From: Leptidea sinapis
Taxonomy: Eukaryota > Arthropoda > Insecta > Lepidoptera > Pieridae
Length of the DNA stretch: 64,000 bases
Direction of reading: 5' to 3'
Assembly: GCF_905404315.1 (NCBI RefSeq)
Contig: NC_066312.1
Location: 18,153,001-18,217,000, forward strand
The notes below the pieces were generated by a model, which saw only the letters and a program-made list of their open reading frames with translations, made no database searches and was not told the DNA's origin. Within the stretch, counting starts at the first letter, position 1; each line of letters opens with the position of its first letter. The translations under genes were made by a program, and so were the position numbers. Below, piece after piece: positions 54,156-64,000 of the stretch.

Positions 54156-54329
54156 GAGCGACCATGAGCAATTGTAGTGTTTAAAGAACATAGAAATTAT
54201 AAAATACATTACTATATTTTAAAGCATGGGTAGCAAATCTAGTTGTAGATATAATAAGATATTTATATACAAAATTGATCAATGAAATTGATGTTATTAT
54301 TCTTAACTATCTCAAATTAAAGGTGTCTC

Positions 54330-54445
54330 CGAAAAAGCGTGTACACTTTACTTAAAAATTGGGAACGCTCCTATGGTTCCTGCGGTGGTGCAGCAAAATG
54401 TGGTGATCATCAGATAGCATTAGATGACATGTAGGTACACTCGTT
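54330..54445 (+). mobile_element. CR1/Zenon-like LINE tail scrap
   Basis: AAAAAGCGTGTACACTTTAC, GGAACGCTCCTATGGTTCCT, GTGATCATCAGATAGCATTA and ACACTCGTTTGTTCTC follow the same order as the tails at 12600-12750 and 62000-62130. Confidence 0.6.
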
Positions 54446-55731
54446 TGTTCTCAACTTTCATAACAAAATGATATTATTTGAGTTTTGTTGGATGCGTTAA
54501 ATATTAAGATATTATAATTATTTTTTCACACATTACTGCCACAATAGCTTGTACGGAATAAGAATAAAATGAAGGAATTTCATAATATCAGTGTTAGGAA
54601 TATACGTCCTAACATATGCTAAGAACTTTCCTTTTTGCAAATCGCGCTGCTGCCTCGTCTGATACCAATCTAAGTTATTAAAAATAATCTTTCCATGTTT
54701 TTATAGCATAAGTATAGCTCTATGTTTGTAATTTTTTATTATTTGTATTGTTATTTTTTCTTTTATTCATATAATGTTTGATTGTTCATTTCTATTATAT
54801 CTGTGAAAAATGGCAGCTTTCGCAAATAAAGATTATTAGTTACTAACTAAAGATTATTATACATTAAAACAAAGTTTTAAATTATTTTTTATTCCCAGAA
54901 TACATTTAAATACACTGAAATCCCAATAGGTACTTATTTTTATTTAATCTAGACAAAGCATAAGATGTCTGGAAAAAATTGTTCCACCGATTTCGCAGGT
55001 TCATTACCTGTTTCATCTCTTTCGAATGATTTGGGTCAACCTTTAGGGGTCATAAATTACGTCACACGAATGCATTATTATTTTGATACATGGGAGGTCC
55101 TTGTCGTCACATTTGTGTGAGGCCCCCAGCTGGTGTATGTCACATATTTGGCAATTTTACATTAGAAATTATTTTTATTTCCATTTAAAAAATCAACATT
55201 AATTCAAACAAACGCAAGCTTAGTAGGTATGAATGTAGTTTAAATTAATTGTAGGTTTTTTTAAAATTTCAAATCTAAGATATAAAGTTAAAAAAAATGT
55301 GATGTCACAAATTAGGGACCTTTCCCCGCCTCTTGTCACAAAGTGTCACACTTCGACGACCCCACCTCTTTAACGAGTGACGTAATTTATCGGTGGTCCC
55401 TTATTACCTATGTACCAGCAAACAATATAACCCTTTACATACAGCCACAATTTAAATTGTATTTAATTATAAATATAACCGGCATTTGTAAATAAGATAA
55501 ACACATACATATTGGCAATGCAAGTAAACATAAAGTATTGCACACAACAATGATACTGACACAAACTTGACATTATATCCAAAGAAAACATAAATTCTTG
55601 AAAGGTTTTAGATATTAAAAGTATGCAATTATGATCAATAAATTTACTTTCTTTTATGATCTTCTGGTATTTATAATTTAATACTGTTAATATTATTGCC
55701 AACATAACAGTTATGGTCATAACTGATAACC
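54446..55731. other. Intergenic, nothing recognised
   Basis: AT-rich. 55300-55400 contains a GC-richer patch (TCACAAATTAGGGACCTTTC, CACACTTCGACGACCCC) of unknown origin. No supported gene. Confidence 0.45.
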
Positions 55732-56036
55732 TTCTACCACAAACACAGTAACAATAAAAAATCATGAACAAATAAATAATGGTAATAATCCCATATAAAT
55801 GTTAGCAATACCTTCCTTTATCGCTATAAATTATTTAATTCAAACATAAAAATGTCTTGAAGAAATGTTTACCATGTGACCACCCACCCCTTCTACCACA
55901 AGCACAGTAACAATAAAAAATTATGAACAAATAAATAATGGTAATAATCCCATATATATGTTAGCAATACCTTCCATTATCACTATAAATTATTTAATGC
56001 AAACATGGGAATGTCTTGAAGAAATGTTTAACAAAT
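55732..56036. repeat. Direct duplication of a 159-bp block
   Basis: TTCTACCACAAACACAGTAA at 55732 recurs as TTCTACCACAAGCACAGTAA at 55891, and the following roughly 145 bases stay in register (AACAAATAAATAATGGTAAT, GTTAGCAATACCTTCC, ATGTCTTGAAGAAATGTTT). About 10 substitutions separate the copies. Confidence 0.88.
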
Positions 56037-56759
56037 AATTATTATATTATAAACTATAAATATGATTGAGCTGATTGAGCATGAACCTTTTTAATACTCA
56101 TTAATGGTTAATTAATCACATTAAATTTAATCTGTTATTATGTTATAAGTTTGACAAGATTATTCATGTGTAACTCCAAATATAGACAAGTGGAATTGTT
56201 TAAATAAATGCAGATGGTAAAGTATATGTATAATACTATATTGAATTAAATTAATTGTTACTATAGAATATTAGTGGACAAAGATTCTGTTATTAATTCT
56301 TCTGTAAATCGCATTTCAAACTGATTTTATATAATTCTTGCAATCTGATTTTATATAATTATTGCATTCAAAGAATACCCATGAGTTTTTTACATTTGTG
56401 TGTTTATCTGGAAGTCATATGATCGAATTATTTCATACCATATATCATGGTCATTGTGTCACATATGGGGGCAAGAAATAAATATAAAAAAAAAATAACC
56501 ATAACAACAAAATTGTTCATCAATAACTCGAGAACTGTTAGCCCGATTGAAATGAAACTCTGCACACATATAAACGGTGATATGAAGACTATGACATAAA
56601 TAGTTACGTTCGTGTCGGACGCAGGCGGCAGTGATTTTTATCTTTTGAACCATCGGTCGAAGTTATTCGGTGAAGTGAAACGCACCTGCCATCAACTAGT
56701 GTTTTATAATTACAAATAAGCATTAAGAATAAGAGTATTGGTTTATAATAGAATAGAAA

Positions 56760-57800
56760 GGAAATTAGCAGATTTCATATATTATTATGAATATTAAATA
56801 GACATCAAATGTACATCTCTACTGAAAGTCCAATAATATAATTTAATGATATAGTGAGCCCCGATATTTAAGTATTAATCGATATTAAGAATAATAAATA
56901 CATCCTAATTCTAATCTGCACATCTTCATAACAATCGTATAATAATTAAATAGACATCAAATGACCTAATGGTCAGTTATTATTACCTATTAGCATAAAT
57001 TTACATAAATTATTGTGTAATTAGAAGTTTACAGTTACAACATTTAACACATAGGTCTACCCTTAATGAATATTAATAGATTGTAATCATAGCAATTAAT
57101 TATGTGTAGGTACTATTTATAGATACATTTTATATTACTGATCATATCTAAGTTTTACAATTACAATGTTAGAAGAATGGATTTAGATTCAACTCTGCAG
57201 TCCAAATAAATTATTAGATTCTTACATTCACACTTGCACATTCATTCATAGCAATTAAAGAGATGTCAAAATATGTCCTTATGATCAGGTATTGCATATA
57301 GAATTAATATACATTCATATTTATTTTCACATTCATAGAACCGAAAATTATAAGATTTTAATTATTTTCAAATAAATTGCATGAAATATAGATATAAATA
57401 TCTACTGGTACACCTTAATAATCACAAAAAATAGTTTTATAGTAACAATATTATAAAAATGGTTTAACATTTAGCAAACCTTTCAAACAAAATAACTATT
57501 TAAACTCTGCATGACTTTATACAGTTCATAATACAAATAAACATCAAATGACCTTTTGTTCATGTATTATCTTTAAGTATAAATTATAGTTGATAGCACT
57601 GCAAGAAAATAAGTAAACAATTTTTAATATTTATAGATACACCTTAGTTACAATGTTACAAAATGGTTTAAGATTAAACAATCTTCGAAATCAAAATAAA
57701 TTATTAGATTCTGCACTTCAAACCATTTCTATTGTAAAATAAAAGACATCGTTGATAATAAAACATACATTTTGTCATCAGAAGATTACAGTCCAAATAC
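56760..57800. repeat. Degenerate long-period tandem repeat, AT-rich
   Basis: Recurring blocks in a fixed order: AATAGACATCAAATG (56796, 56949, 57537 and later), TTACAATGTTA..A.AATGG (57155, 57435, 57645), CAAATAAATTATTAGATTCT (57202 and 57695) and TACACCTTA (57410, 57633). Spacing varies between about 220 and 300 bases, and copies are strongly diverged. A further ATAGACATCAAATGA at 58142 suggests it once continued past 58030. Confidence 0.65.
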
Positions 57801-57814
57801 TTAATATAATATAG

Positions 57815-58045
57815 GGTTACCCTAAGGGCCAAATATCATCAGGACACCACGGTTATGCAACCAGTCGCCGTTAGCGCTGACTAGTCTCTGGTGTCTAGTT
57901 TGGTAGCTTATGGACACCACGGTGGCGCAACCAGTCACCGCTACCAACAAAATATATACAGCGCTATAGAGAGATACTAGTCTGGTGACCGTTTGGTTGT
58001 GGTATGGTATCTAGTTTGTCCCGGTGAAATATAACCCTAATTAGT
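57815..58045. repeat. GC-rich inserted segment with repeated and mirrored motifs
   Basis: Begins ATAGGGTTACCC and ends ATATAACCCTAAT, a short inverted repeat. Inside, GGACACCACGGTTATGCAAC with CAGTCGCCG recurs as GGACACCACGGTGGCGCAAC with CAGTCACCG, and GACTAGTCTCTGGTGTCTAG is echoed by ACTAGTCTGGTGACCG. It is a base-composition island in the AT-rich array. Probably a MITE; no flanking duplication was confirmed. Confidence 0.55.
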
Positions 58046-58366
58046 GATCATAGTACATCAAGGAAATGAATAGATTTTGAACATATTTCAATTAATTATA
58101 TGAATTATTGACATTAATTATTTATTTATATTATAATATGTAATAGACATCAAATGATTGAAATATCTACTAGTATAAATATATACATCAATTGTGACAT
58201 TGTTAAAGTTACAATATTAAGATGTACTTATAATAATTAGATTCTGAACATTTAATTAAATTATACCATGTAGGCATGCATTTATATTGTAACATCAAAT
58301 TCAAATGTGCTTTTTTAATGTTATAAATATATATTGTACTGCTCTTCAAACCTTTAATAAATATTA

Positions 58367-59250
58367 CACTGGCCTGCAAAACTAACTATCACTTACACTT
58401 TAAAAATTGCAACGCTTTTTACTTAAAAACTATTATTATGTTTATCTTGTGTACTTACACAAGATATACATACGAAATAAAAAGAAGTCGTAAACGAGTT
58501 TCAATATGTCTATGAAAACGTCAAAGGCTTCTTTTTCAAACGTTAAAGACTTTTCTGGAACTAGACATCAGTATGCATTCTACTTCATGAATGTTGGGCG
58601 TGAACCATACAGGTCAGTCCAGTTTAGCATGGTGGATCCAGTGTACATTTTTGGCCTGGCATATATTCAGGTCGCAGAGAGTAAGGGCAATAGAAAATGG
58701 AACTTTGATTTGGTAAAGATATGCCCAAGAGATTATCTATGGGTATGCAGGACTGTATTTAGAAAATATGGATTGATGCTGATGATGCATGATAATGCCG
58801 GCTACACACGAACCAGGTCGTGAAAGAAATTAATTAAAGAATAAATTCAGAAGGGTGGTATTAGAGTAATGGCTTAGGCATCAAGAAGTCCTGATCCCAA
58901 TCCTATTGAGCACACTTGGAATAAGCTAGGGAGGCTAGTCAGAAGCTGCAGACCACCATCTACCACCCCTATGGCACTAAAATAGGCCATGATGGCTAAT
59001 GGGAGAATAATCCGCAACATAAAATAAATCACCTGGAATCTGTAGTCAGAACTCAAGGAGGCAATGCCATTTAAGAAAAAATGTAATAACATACTTATAA
59101 ATTTTTAATTTAATTTTTTTCACATTAAGCTAAAAATGCCTAGTTTATTTATTTTGTGTTTTTAAGTTAAAATATATAAACCTGATAAATTACCATAAAA
59201 TTACTATGAAATTTTAAAAGTGTGATAATTAATTAGTTTTGTAGGCCAAA
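58367..59250 (+). mobile_element. Tc1-like element, second copy of the family at 1-1407
   Basis: The left end CACTGGCCTGCAAAACTAAC (after TA at 58365-58366) and right end (reverse complement TTTGGCCTACAAAACTAATT) carry the TATCAC…ACTTTTAAAA block of the family. The length, about 880 bp, shows large internal loss. The transposase relic inside has MHDNAGYTRTR and SPDPNPIEHTWNKLGRLVR. Confidence 0.85.
58506..59095 (+). pseudogene. Tc1-family transposase relic
   Basis: In order: ASFSNVKDFSGTRHQ-type sequence of uncertain frame, VDPVYIFGLAYIQVAES (out of frame over VWAGISS), LLMMHDNAGYT-like (second catalytic Asp), VMA, a TAG, then SRSPDPNPIEHTWNKLGRL (third residue, Glu) and a C-terminus with several stops. 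The N-terminal DNA-binding part and first catalytic Asp are deleted. The TAG at 58875-58877 is at the same codon as the TAG in the first copy. Confidence 0.8.
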
Positions 59251-60054
59251 AAGCCAGGTTAACCCGACCAAATAATAATTATGATCTTGGTTATTATAGA
59301 TTTACAATTTTTCCTATATAGGCAGGCTTATGCTAAAACTTTACCAACATCAAGGAAATTACTAAACACTGCTTATTTTTAAATTTATCCTTTTTATGTG
59401 TGAATAAAAAGACACACACTGTGTCAAATACCTATTTACTAAGTGGACAGGGAAGTAAATTACAGCACAATATAGCATATCCCTCTTACTTAAAGTCAAC
59501 AGTTACATCAATATTTGATATAGATATAACTATTGACATTTACATAGAAACAAATATGATTTAACCTAACAATGACAGCCCACCACCAATGCTCGAGTTA
59601 ATCGAAACATGCATAGAGCCTTTTATGAACTGTGTAAGGCTAAAAAGATTTGAATTAAAGTTTACAGTCTTGGAAATTCCCAAGACCAAAGATTTTTTAA
59701 ATTACTTTAAGTGACAAATCGGCAGAAGATCGCAGCTTATCTTTGTTAAAATTTTGTACTGAGGTGTACTGAGACATTGATACTGATTCAGCCTGATACA
59801 GTTCAAAGTAATAGCTAATTTTGTCACTTAATAACATTCATAATAGAAGCATGCAACATGTATATTGTTTCTTTAACTGGTCAACTATATTTTTAATGTT
59901 AGGTCCCACAAGCCACTCCGCAATGTCATATTTTTATGCGTTTCGGATCACTTCACTGTTCACTATCAGACGCATTGTTAATATTTCTACGTCGTTTTCC
60001 GATATTGCACAAACGCACGCATACACTATGTGTATTAGAGATATGGAATATTAG

Positions 60055-63000
60055 CTAGTTCTTTAAATGCATAGTCTTCATAATACTAGCGAAATGGACA
60101 TCGGGCAATTGTGTGCAGTGTGTCGATTTAAAGTCACGCATGTGTTTCACGATCTGTTGAAAAATAAGAATTATATGCCGTGGTAAATACATAATAACAA
60201 TGACGTACAACCTTATACAAGCTAAACTGGTACAAAATTGAAGAATAAGCATCTTATATCGGTAGCGACATTGAAATTTATATTCTCAAATTAGTGTTTA
60301 TTAATTAAACTATACGACAGAAGATACTAATCATATCATCATCAGCAGGAAGACGTCCACTGCTGGACAAAGGCCTTCCCCAAAGATTTCCACAACGATC
60401 TGCGCTGCCCTCATCCAACGTATTACGGCAATCTTGACCAGATCGTCGGTCCATCTAACCAACACTGATATAATTGCATTATGATAATGTCATTATGATA
60501 TAAGACACCAATGATATATAAAAAATAAAACAGATAAAATTCAGTCCAAAATTATTTCAAGCAGGCTTGAAGTAGAAAAATATGAGTTTACCGTTATCCT
60601 CAAGTCTGAGGCATAACTTTTCAAATAGGTAGTAGTTTTAGACGTTCAATTTGAAATCCTATTTTGAATAAAAATATTTCAATTTGGAAAAGGGTTTTAA
60701 AATTCAATCATTCTTTATTATGAAAGCGACCGTTAGAAAGCAAAGGTATAAAAAAATAAATATATGGAGGACACACTATATGGCGATATTACAAGGAAAG
60801 TTAATCGGTTGAAAGGAACGAAAAATTGTTAGTGCTATGCGAGAACTGTTCATGCTCTTCTGTTAATGTTTGCATTATGATAATAAAACTCGCAGATTTA
60901 CCATACTAAAACCATACTAAAATTAAAATTATACTAGCCATGTCAAAATCAAGCCCATTATTAGCTCGAAAGAATTATGTTAGATTATCATTATCATTTC
61001 ATATTTCTTTCACCCGGTTACATTATCTCTGGAACTGACGTCAATGACTTCACATCATCGCTGTGGTACGGTGTGCAAAACAAGCATCACTAGGATATTA
61101 TTATTAATAAATAAACAACGATTTATTTTTTTAGTATTACAGATTGATGTAAAGGTTGTGTTGTGATGCTGATTATTATTATTATAATGTTAAAAAAAGG
61201 AAAGAATCTGGGTTAAGTAAAAAAAAAAGTATTAAGTATTTTTACTATAGCGACACAGAACGACAGAAATTACAAAAAATTAAAAACAACAAAAGTCAAA
61301 ACGAAACAATGAAAAGGTCAAAAACAAAGCAGTGATAACACGAAAATATCGCGACTATGAAACTCAAAATCGTACAGATAAAACAGGACTTTTATAAGGA
61401 CAGGAGGATTATTTGACATCTAATAATATACTATAAAAATTTCGGGTCGCATACGATAAACGCTGTGTTAACTTAACGCGAAACTTTGCCATAACAAAGG
61501 AACATACATATTCCTCAAAATATGTGTAGGTACCTTCTCTTTTAAAAACAGTGTGTAAACATATATTTTTTTACCAAACTTGCTTGTCAACTCCAGCCGA
61601 ATGCGGTCTGAATGTACAATATTGTAAGTACGTGAAATACAATAATTTGGATAATACATATTTTTGTATTGTAGACCAACCCGTTGTTTAGGACGATTTC
61701 GAAGCGTCTTCTTTGGTTTCATACCTACATTATTCATTTCAATATAACATCGACAAAAAATAAAATACTTTAAGCCAGCCAATAATTAATAGAGCCAAAA
61801 ATTCCAAGTCTCTACAAAGCGCAAGTGCGGATATAAATGGAGTCATCTCTGGTCTGGCGCACCCCATCCCAATCATCTGGATATTTAGCGTTTCTCCACA
61901 GTGCGGTTTTCGAAGAAATTTCGTCCACGTACGATCAAGCTTTGGAATGAGCTTCCTTGTGCGGTGTTTCCTGGACGATACGACATGGGTACCTTCAAAT
62001 ACAAGCGTAAACTTTTTTAAGGGGCCGGCAACACTCTTGCGATTCCTCTGGTGTTGCAAGATAATATGGGCGGCGGTGATCACTTAAGATCACGTGACAC
62101 GTACACTCGTTTGTCCTCTCTTCCATTAAAAAAAGAACGTTACTGTTGGACGTTGGTTGAGTTAAAATTTTAATTAGCCTGAAGGTAAAAATAAGAAGTT
62201 CTGCACTATATTGATGCATAACCTAATAACTGGGACACATATTTAGTGGCTCTGAGTTCAGGCCAATGTTATTTGTAATCACATAAGTTGCATCCGCCAT
62301 TTACTTATTGTTCACTTTTGCAAGTAGCCAGCTAATGCATGGAAAAAATCTATTACTTTGTATAAGGTTGGAGAAAACATTTAAAAAAGAAGTGTTTATT
62401 TAATCTTTCCCAATAAACTGACAAATTAGCAACATGCAAATTGAAGAAGCTGCTATACACTCAGCATTTAAATACAAAAATCCGCATCCAGCACATCAAT
62501 TAAAACATGAATCAGAACCGTTTTAAAACAAAGTTAGGGATAGATCGCATAGCAACATACTGTGTTAAATTAGGAAATAAGATATAGTACCAAGTTTAAT
62601 GCACGGCGATTGATTTCTGGGAGATCTTCTTGGTTTAAGGTGCTACGTTGAGCTTCTGTCATGGCAACATATCCTGTGATTATGTCTTTTAGGGAAGCGT
62701 TTTCATTAAACCATTTTTTATACCGCGACTCCAGAATCCTTATTAACAAGTCGTTCCCACAGTTACTTTGTATCTGACCTGGTCTGAAAAATATATTTAG
62801 CAGTATTTTATTATTATTCAAATTTCTTAATAAATTGTATTCATTTTGTCAATGGGTAAAGACCCAATAAATGTGCTTCCAAATATTTAATAGTTATATT
62901 GTAATATATTTTTTCTTATGTCAGCATTGAGCATATTGCCCTATAACCAGTTATATAAATTTGTTTTAATTAAAGTCACAAAATAATAACATAAAATATA

Positions 63001-63207
63001 TAAAATACGTGGTATTAATACCTCAAGCAAATCACTTCATCCTCAGTTCTTCGTATAAGTTGTATTGGTCCATTGTACTGAGTTACAAGTTCCCCAATAT
63101 TTAAGTCGAAATATGTGCGTACAACTTCTTTTACAAGAACACCCCACGATTTGGGCATATGATTTTGGGCAAGTGGCAATAAGTCATCAAATGTAGCATC
63201 CAGAACC
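60055..63207 (-). CDS. ABHD16A: ABHD16A-type phospholipase (alpha/beta hydrolase), 3' part only, one frameshift
   Basis: ABHD16A is an ER-membrane alpha/beta hydrolase that cleaves phosphatidylserine to lyso-phosphatidylserine. Three exons are seen in gene order: 63207-63022 (VLDATFDDL, HMPKSWGVLVKEVVRTYFDL, GPIQLIRRTEDE), 62783-62591 (QSNCGNDLLIRILESRYKKW to RRALNL) and 60153-60055 (KHMRDFKSTHCTQLPDVHF and stop). They match the last third of the mammalian protein closely; the Asp in RTEDE and the His in STHC are the likely catalytic acid and base. Splice sites are GT-AG and phases agree for the last two junctions. In the first exon one extra base at 63180-63181 shifts the frame between DDL and LPLAQN. 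The 5' exons, with the nucleophilic Ser, are beyond the right edge. The last intron holds several LINE pieces. Confidence 0.9.
60345..60460 (-). mobile_element. RTE-type LINE C-terminal fragment
   Basis: On the minus strand: WTDDLVKIAVIRWMRAAQ followed, after a frame change, by FGEGLCPAVDV overlying a VQQWTSS-type end. This is the clearest copy of the RTE family in the window. In the last ABHD16A intron. Confidence 0.7.
60575..60690 (+). mobile_element. CR1-type LINE 3' tail
   Basis: CTCAAGTCTGAGGCATAACT, AATAGGTAGTAGTTTTAGAC, TTTGAAATCCTATTTTGAAT and a final AAAAATATTTCAATTTG follow the tail family. In the last ABHD16A intron, opposite to the gene. Confidence 0.7.
61856..62135 (+). mobile_element. 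CR1/Zenon-like LINE 3' end
   Basis: HPIPIIWIFSVSPQCGF-type wording, then ACGATCAAGCTTTGGAATGA (RTIKLWNELP), GACGATACGACATGGGTACC, GGGCCGGCAACACTCTTGCG and ACACTCGTTTGTCCTC. Parallel to 12470-12750. In the last ABHD16A intron. Confidence 0.75.
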
Positions 63208-63248
63208 TAGGCATAGTGAAAAAGTGGATAGTAAGTATATACAAATTA

Positions 63249-63376
63249 AATTTGTAACCAAAATTTATGAACGATGCGGATCCCGATCGCGCGACCTCTC
63301 GGGTTCTGTCCGAGCGCTCTTTCTAACAGAGCCAACCGTTCGAGTACGCATCGTTTATAAATATCGGTTACAAATT
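63249..63376 (-). repeat. tRNA-like sequence inside an extended inverted repeat
   Basis: On the minus strand the core 63354-63271 folds like a tRNA. The ends ACGATGCG…CGCATCGT make an acceptor stem; GGCTCTGTTAGAAAGAGC makes a D-arm with an A-box-like TGGCTCTGTTAGAAAG; CTCGG-ACAGAAC-CCGAG is a 5-bp stem with a 7-base loop; a B-box-like GATCGGGATCC follows. The loop lacks the U33 expected of a real anticodon loop and the T-arm is mismatched, so it is a tRNA-derived element or pseudogene. Complementarity continues outward for about 22 more bases on each side (AATTTGTAACC…GGTTACAAATT). Confidence 0.7.
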
Positions 63377-63384
63377 CGATTTGC

Positions 63385-64000
63385 ATAATTAATACCTGAA
63401 GTGACTTTTATCATTTAAAAAAAAACAAAGTAATAGGTATATAACAATTTCTCATTTTCAATTAAATTCATGTAAGCAAGAAAAGAAATTTTACATGGCT
63501 TTTGATAAGAGTTTTCAAAAACTATATCTTAAATGTCATGGCTTCAGTGCCTTCACTTATTACAGTCGATAGCGAGTAAACGTGAATCGAATTGTTTTCG
63601 GTGGAATTCGTACCATGGGTTACAAGCACTCGCTAGCGTGAGCTCGATATCGAGTGTAGTTTTCGTGTCGTCATGTTGGTATTAAACAGCAAGTCACTAG
63701 CTTCACACCTAAAGTAGCCGTCTCTAGCCGACAGAGAAAAATAGCAAGCCTTAGTTTCCAAGCCGAATAAGGCATAGCCTACCAAGTAAACACATCATGA
63801 GAAAAATGTAGAACAGTACTGTTTTCCTGATTTGAAATGGTTATATTTTGTAAAAGTGATGTTGACAGTTGACACATTCACTGCTACCTAACTTATATAG
63901 TGTGAAGGTAATAATGCGGGATAAGGTGCGGCTGTTTAAATTTCCAAATACAATATTATTTTAAATTATAAATTTTCTTTCAAATCCTTACTTTCCTTTG
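63385..64000. other. Right-edge sequence, presumably ABHD16A intron
   Basis: No exon recognised. 63560-63665 is rich in short palindromes (CTCGATATCGAG, CGCTAGCG) and may be a small MITE. The next ABHD16A exon was not found before the window ends. Confidence 0.45.

Noticed and set aside
62570..62821. 83-codon frame taken as a separate small gene
   Set aside because: Its core is an ABHD16A exon; the ends of the frame are intron beyond GT and AG sites.
1..64000. CRISPR arrays, operons, ribosome-binding sites, rRNA genes
   Set aside because: None seen; the DNA is eukaryotic with spliced genes. No functional tRNA was recognised either; the only candidate is degenerate.

Overview
The window is AT-rich animal nuclear DNA, almost certainly from an insect and most likely a moth or butterfly. 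Genes are split into short exons with GT/AG splice sites, and three of them match well-known animal proteins. The space between and inside them is crowded with insect-type transposons: Tc1/mariner, pogo-like, hAT and Helitron-like DNA elements, and CR1-, RTE- and R1-type LINE fragments. Several repeat families are ones I associate with Lepidoptera; that placement rests on memory and was not searched.

Layout. 1-1407 is a damaged Tc1-like element cut by the window edge. 1866-4780 is upstream sequence with a LINE tail and a clean hAT MITE (225 bp, 8-bp target duplication). 4929-25344 (+) is a complete 18-exon nervous wreck gene (F-BAR plus two SH3 domains, 996 residues), including a 21-nt first coding exon 6.3 kb upstream of exon 2 and a 32-nt microexon. 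Its introns hold LINE tails, a TA-flanked MITE and a fold-back. 25345-29285 is 3' flank. 29286-30493 (-) is a mariner with intact ends and TA duplication but a dead transposase. 31-34 kb is LINE debris plus two inverted repeats. 34519-37810 (+) is a structurally complete pogo/Tigger-like transposon with near-perfect G-rich ends, symmetric subterminal repeats, and a 633-residue transposase. Its C-terminal PHD finger is cut by one TGA.

37.8-39.5 kb has a roughly 183-bp tandem repeat and a small MITE. 39873-45540 (-) is a complete Coq8 gene (626 residues, 8 coding exons) of ubiquinone biosynthesis, with a Tc1 derivative, LINE tail and Helitron-like piece in its introns. 46-59 kb is a gene-free transposon graveyard: LINE pieces, a large fold-back, a second mariner, two further Tc1 relics, a duplicated 159-bp block and a degenerate tandem array. 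60055-63207 (-) is the 3' part of an ABHD16A-type lipase gene whose 5' exons lie beyond the right edge; one of its exons carries a 1-nt frameshift. A tRNA-like sequence with an extended inverted repeat lies just upstream of it, at 63249-63376.

The three host genes (synaptic membrane remodelling, mitochondrial coenzyme Q synthesis, phospholipid hydrolysis) have no evident functional link. The most unusual unit is the pogo-like element with a PHD finger.
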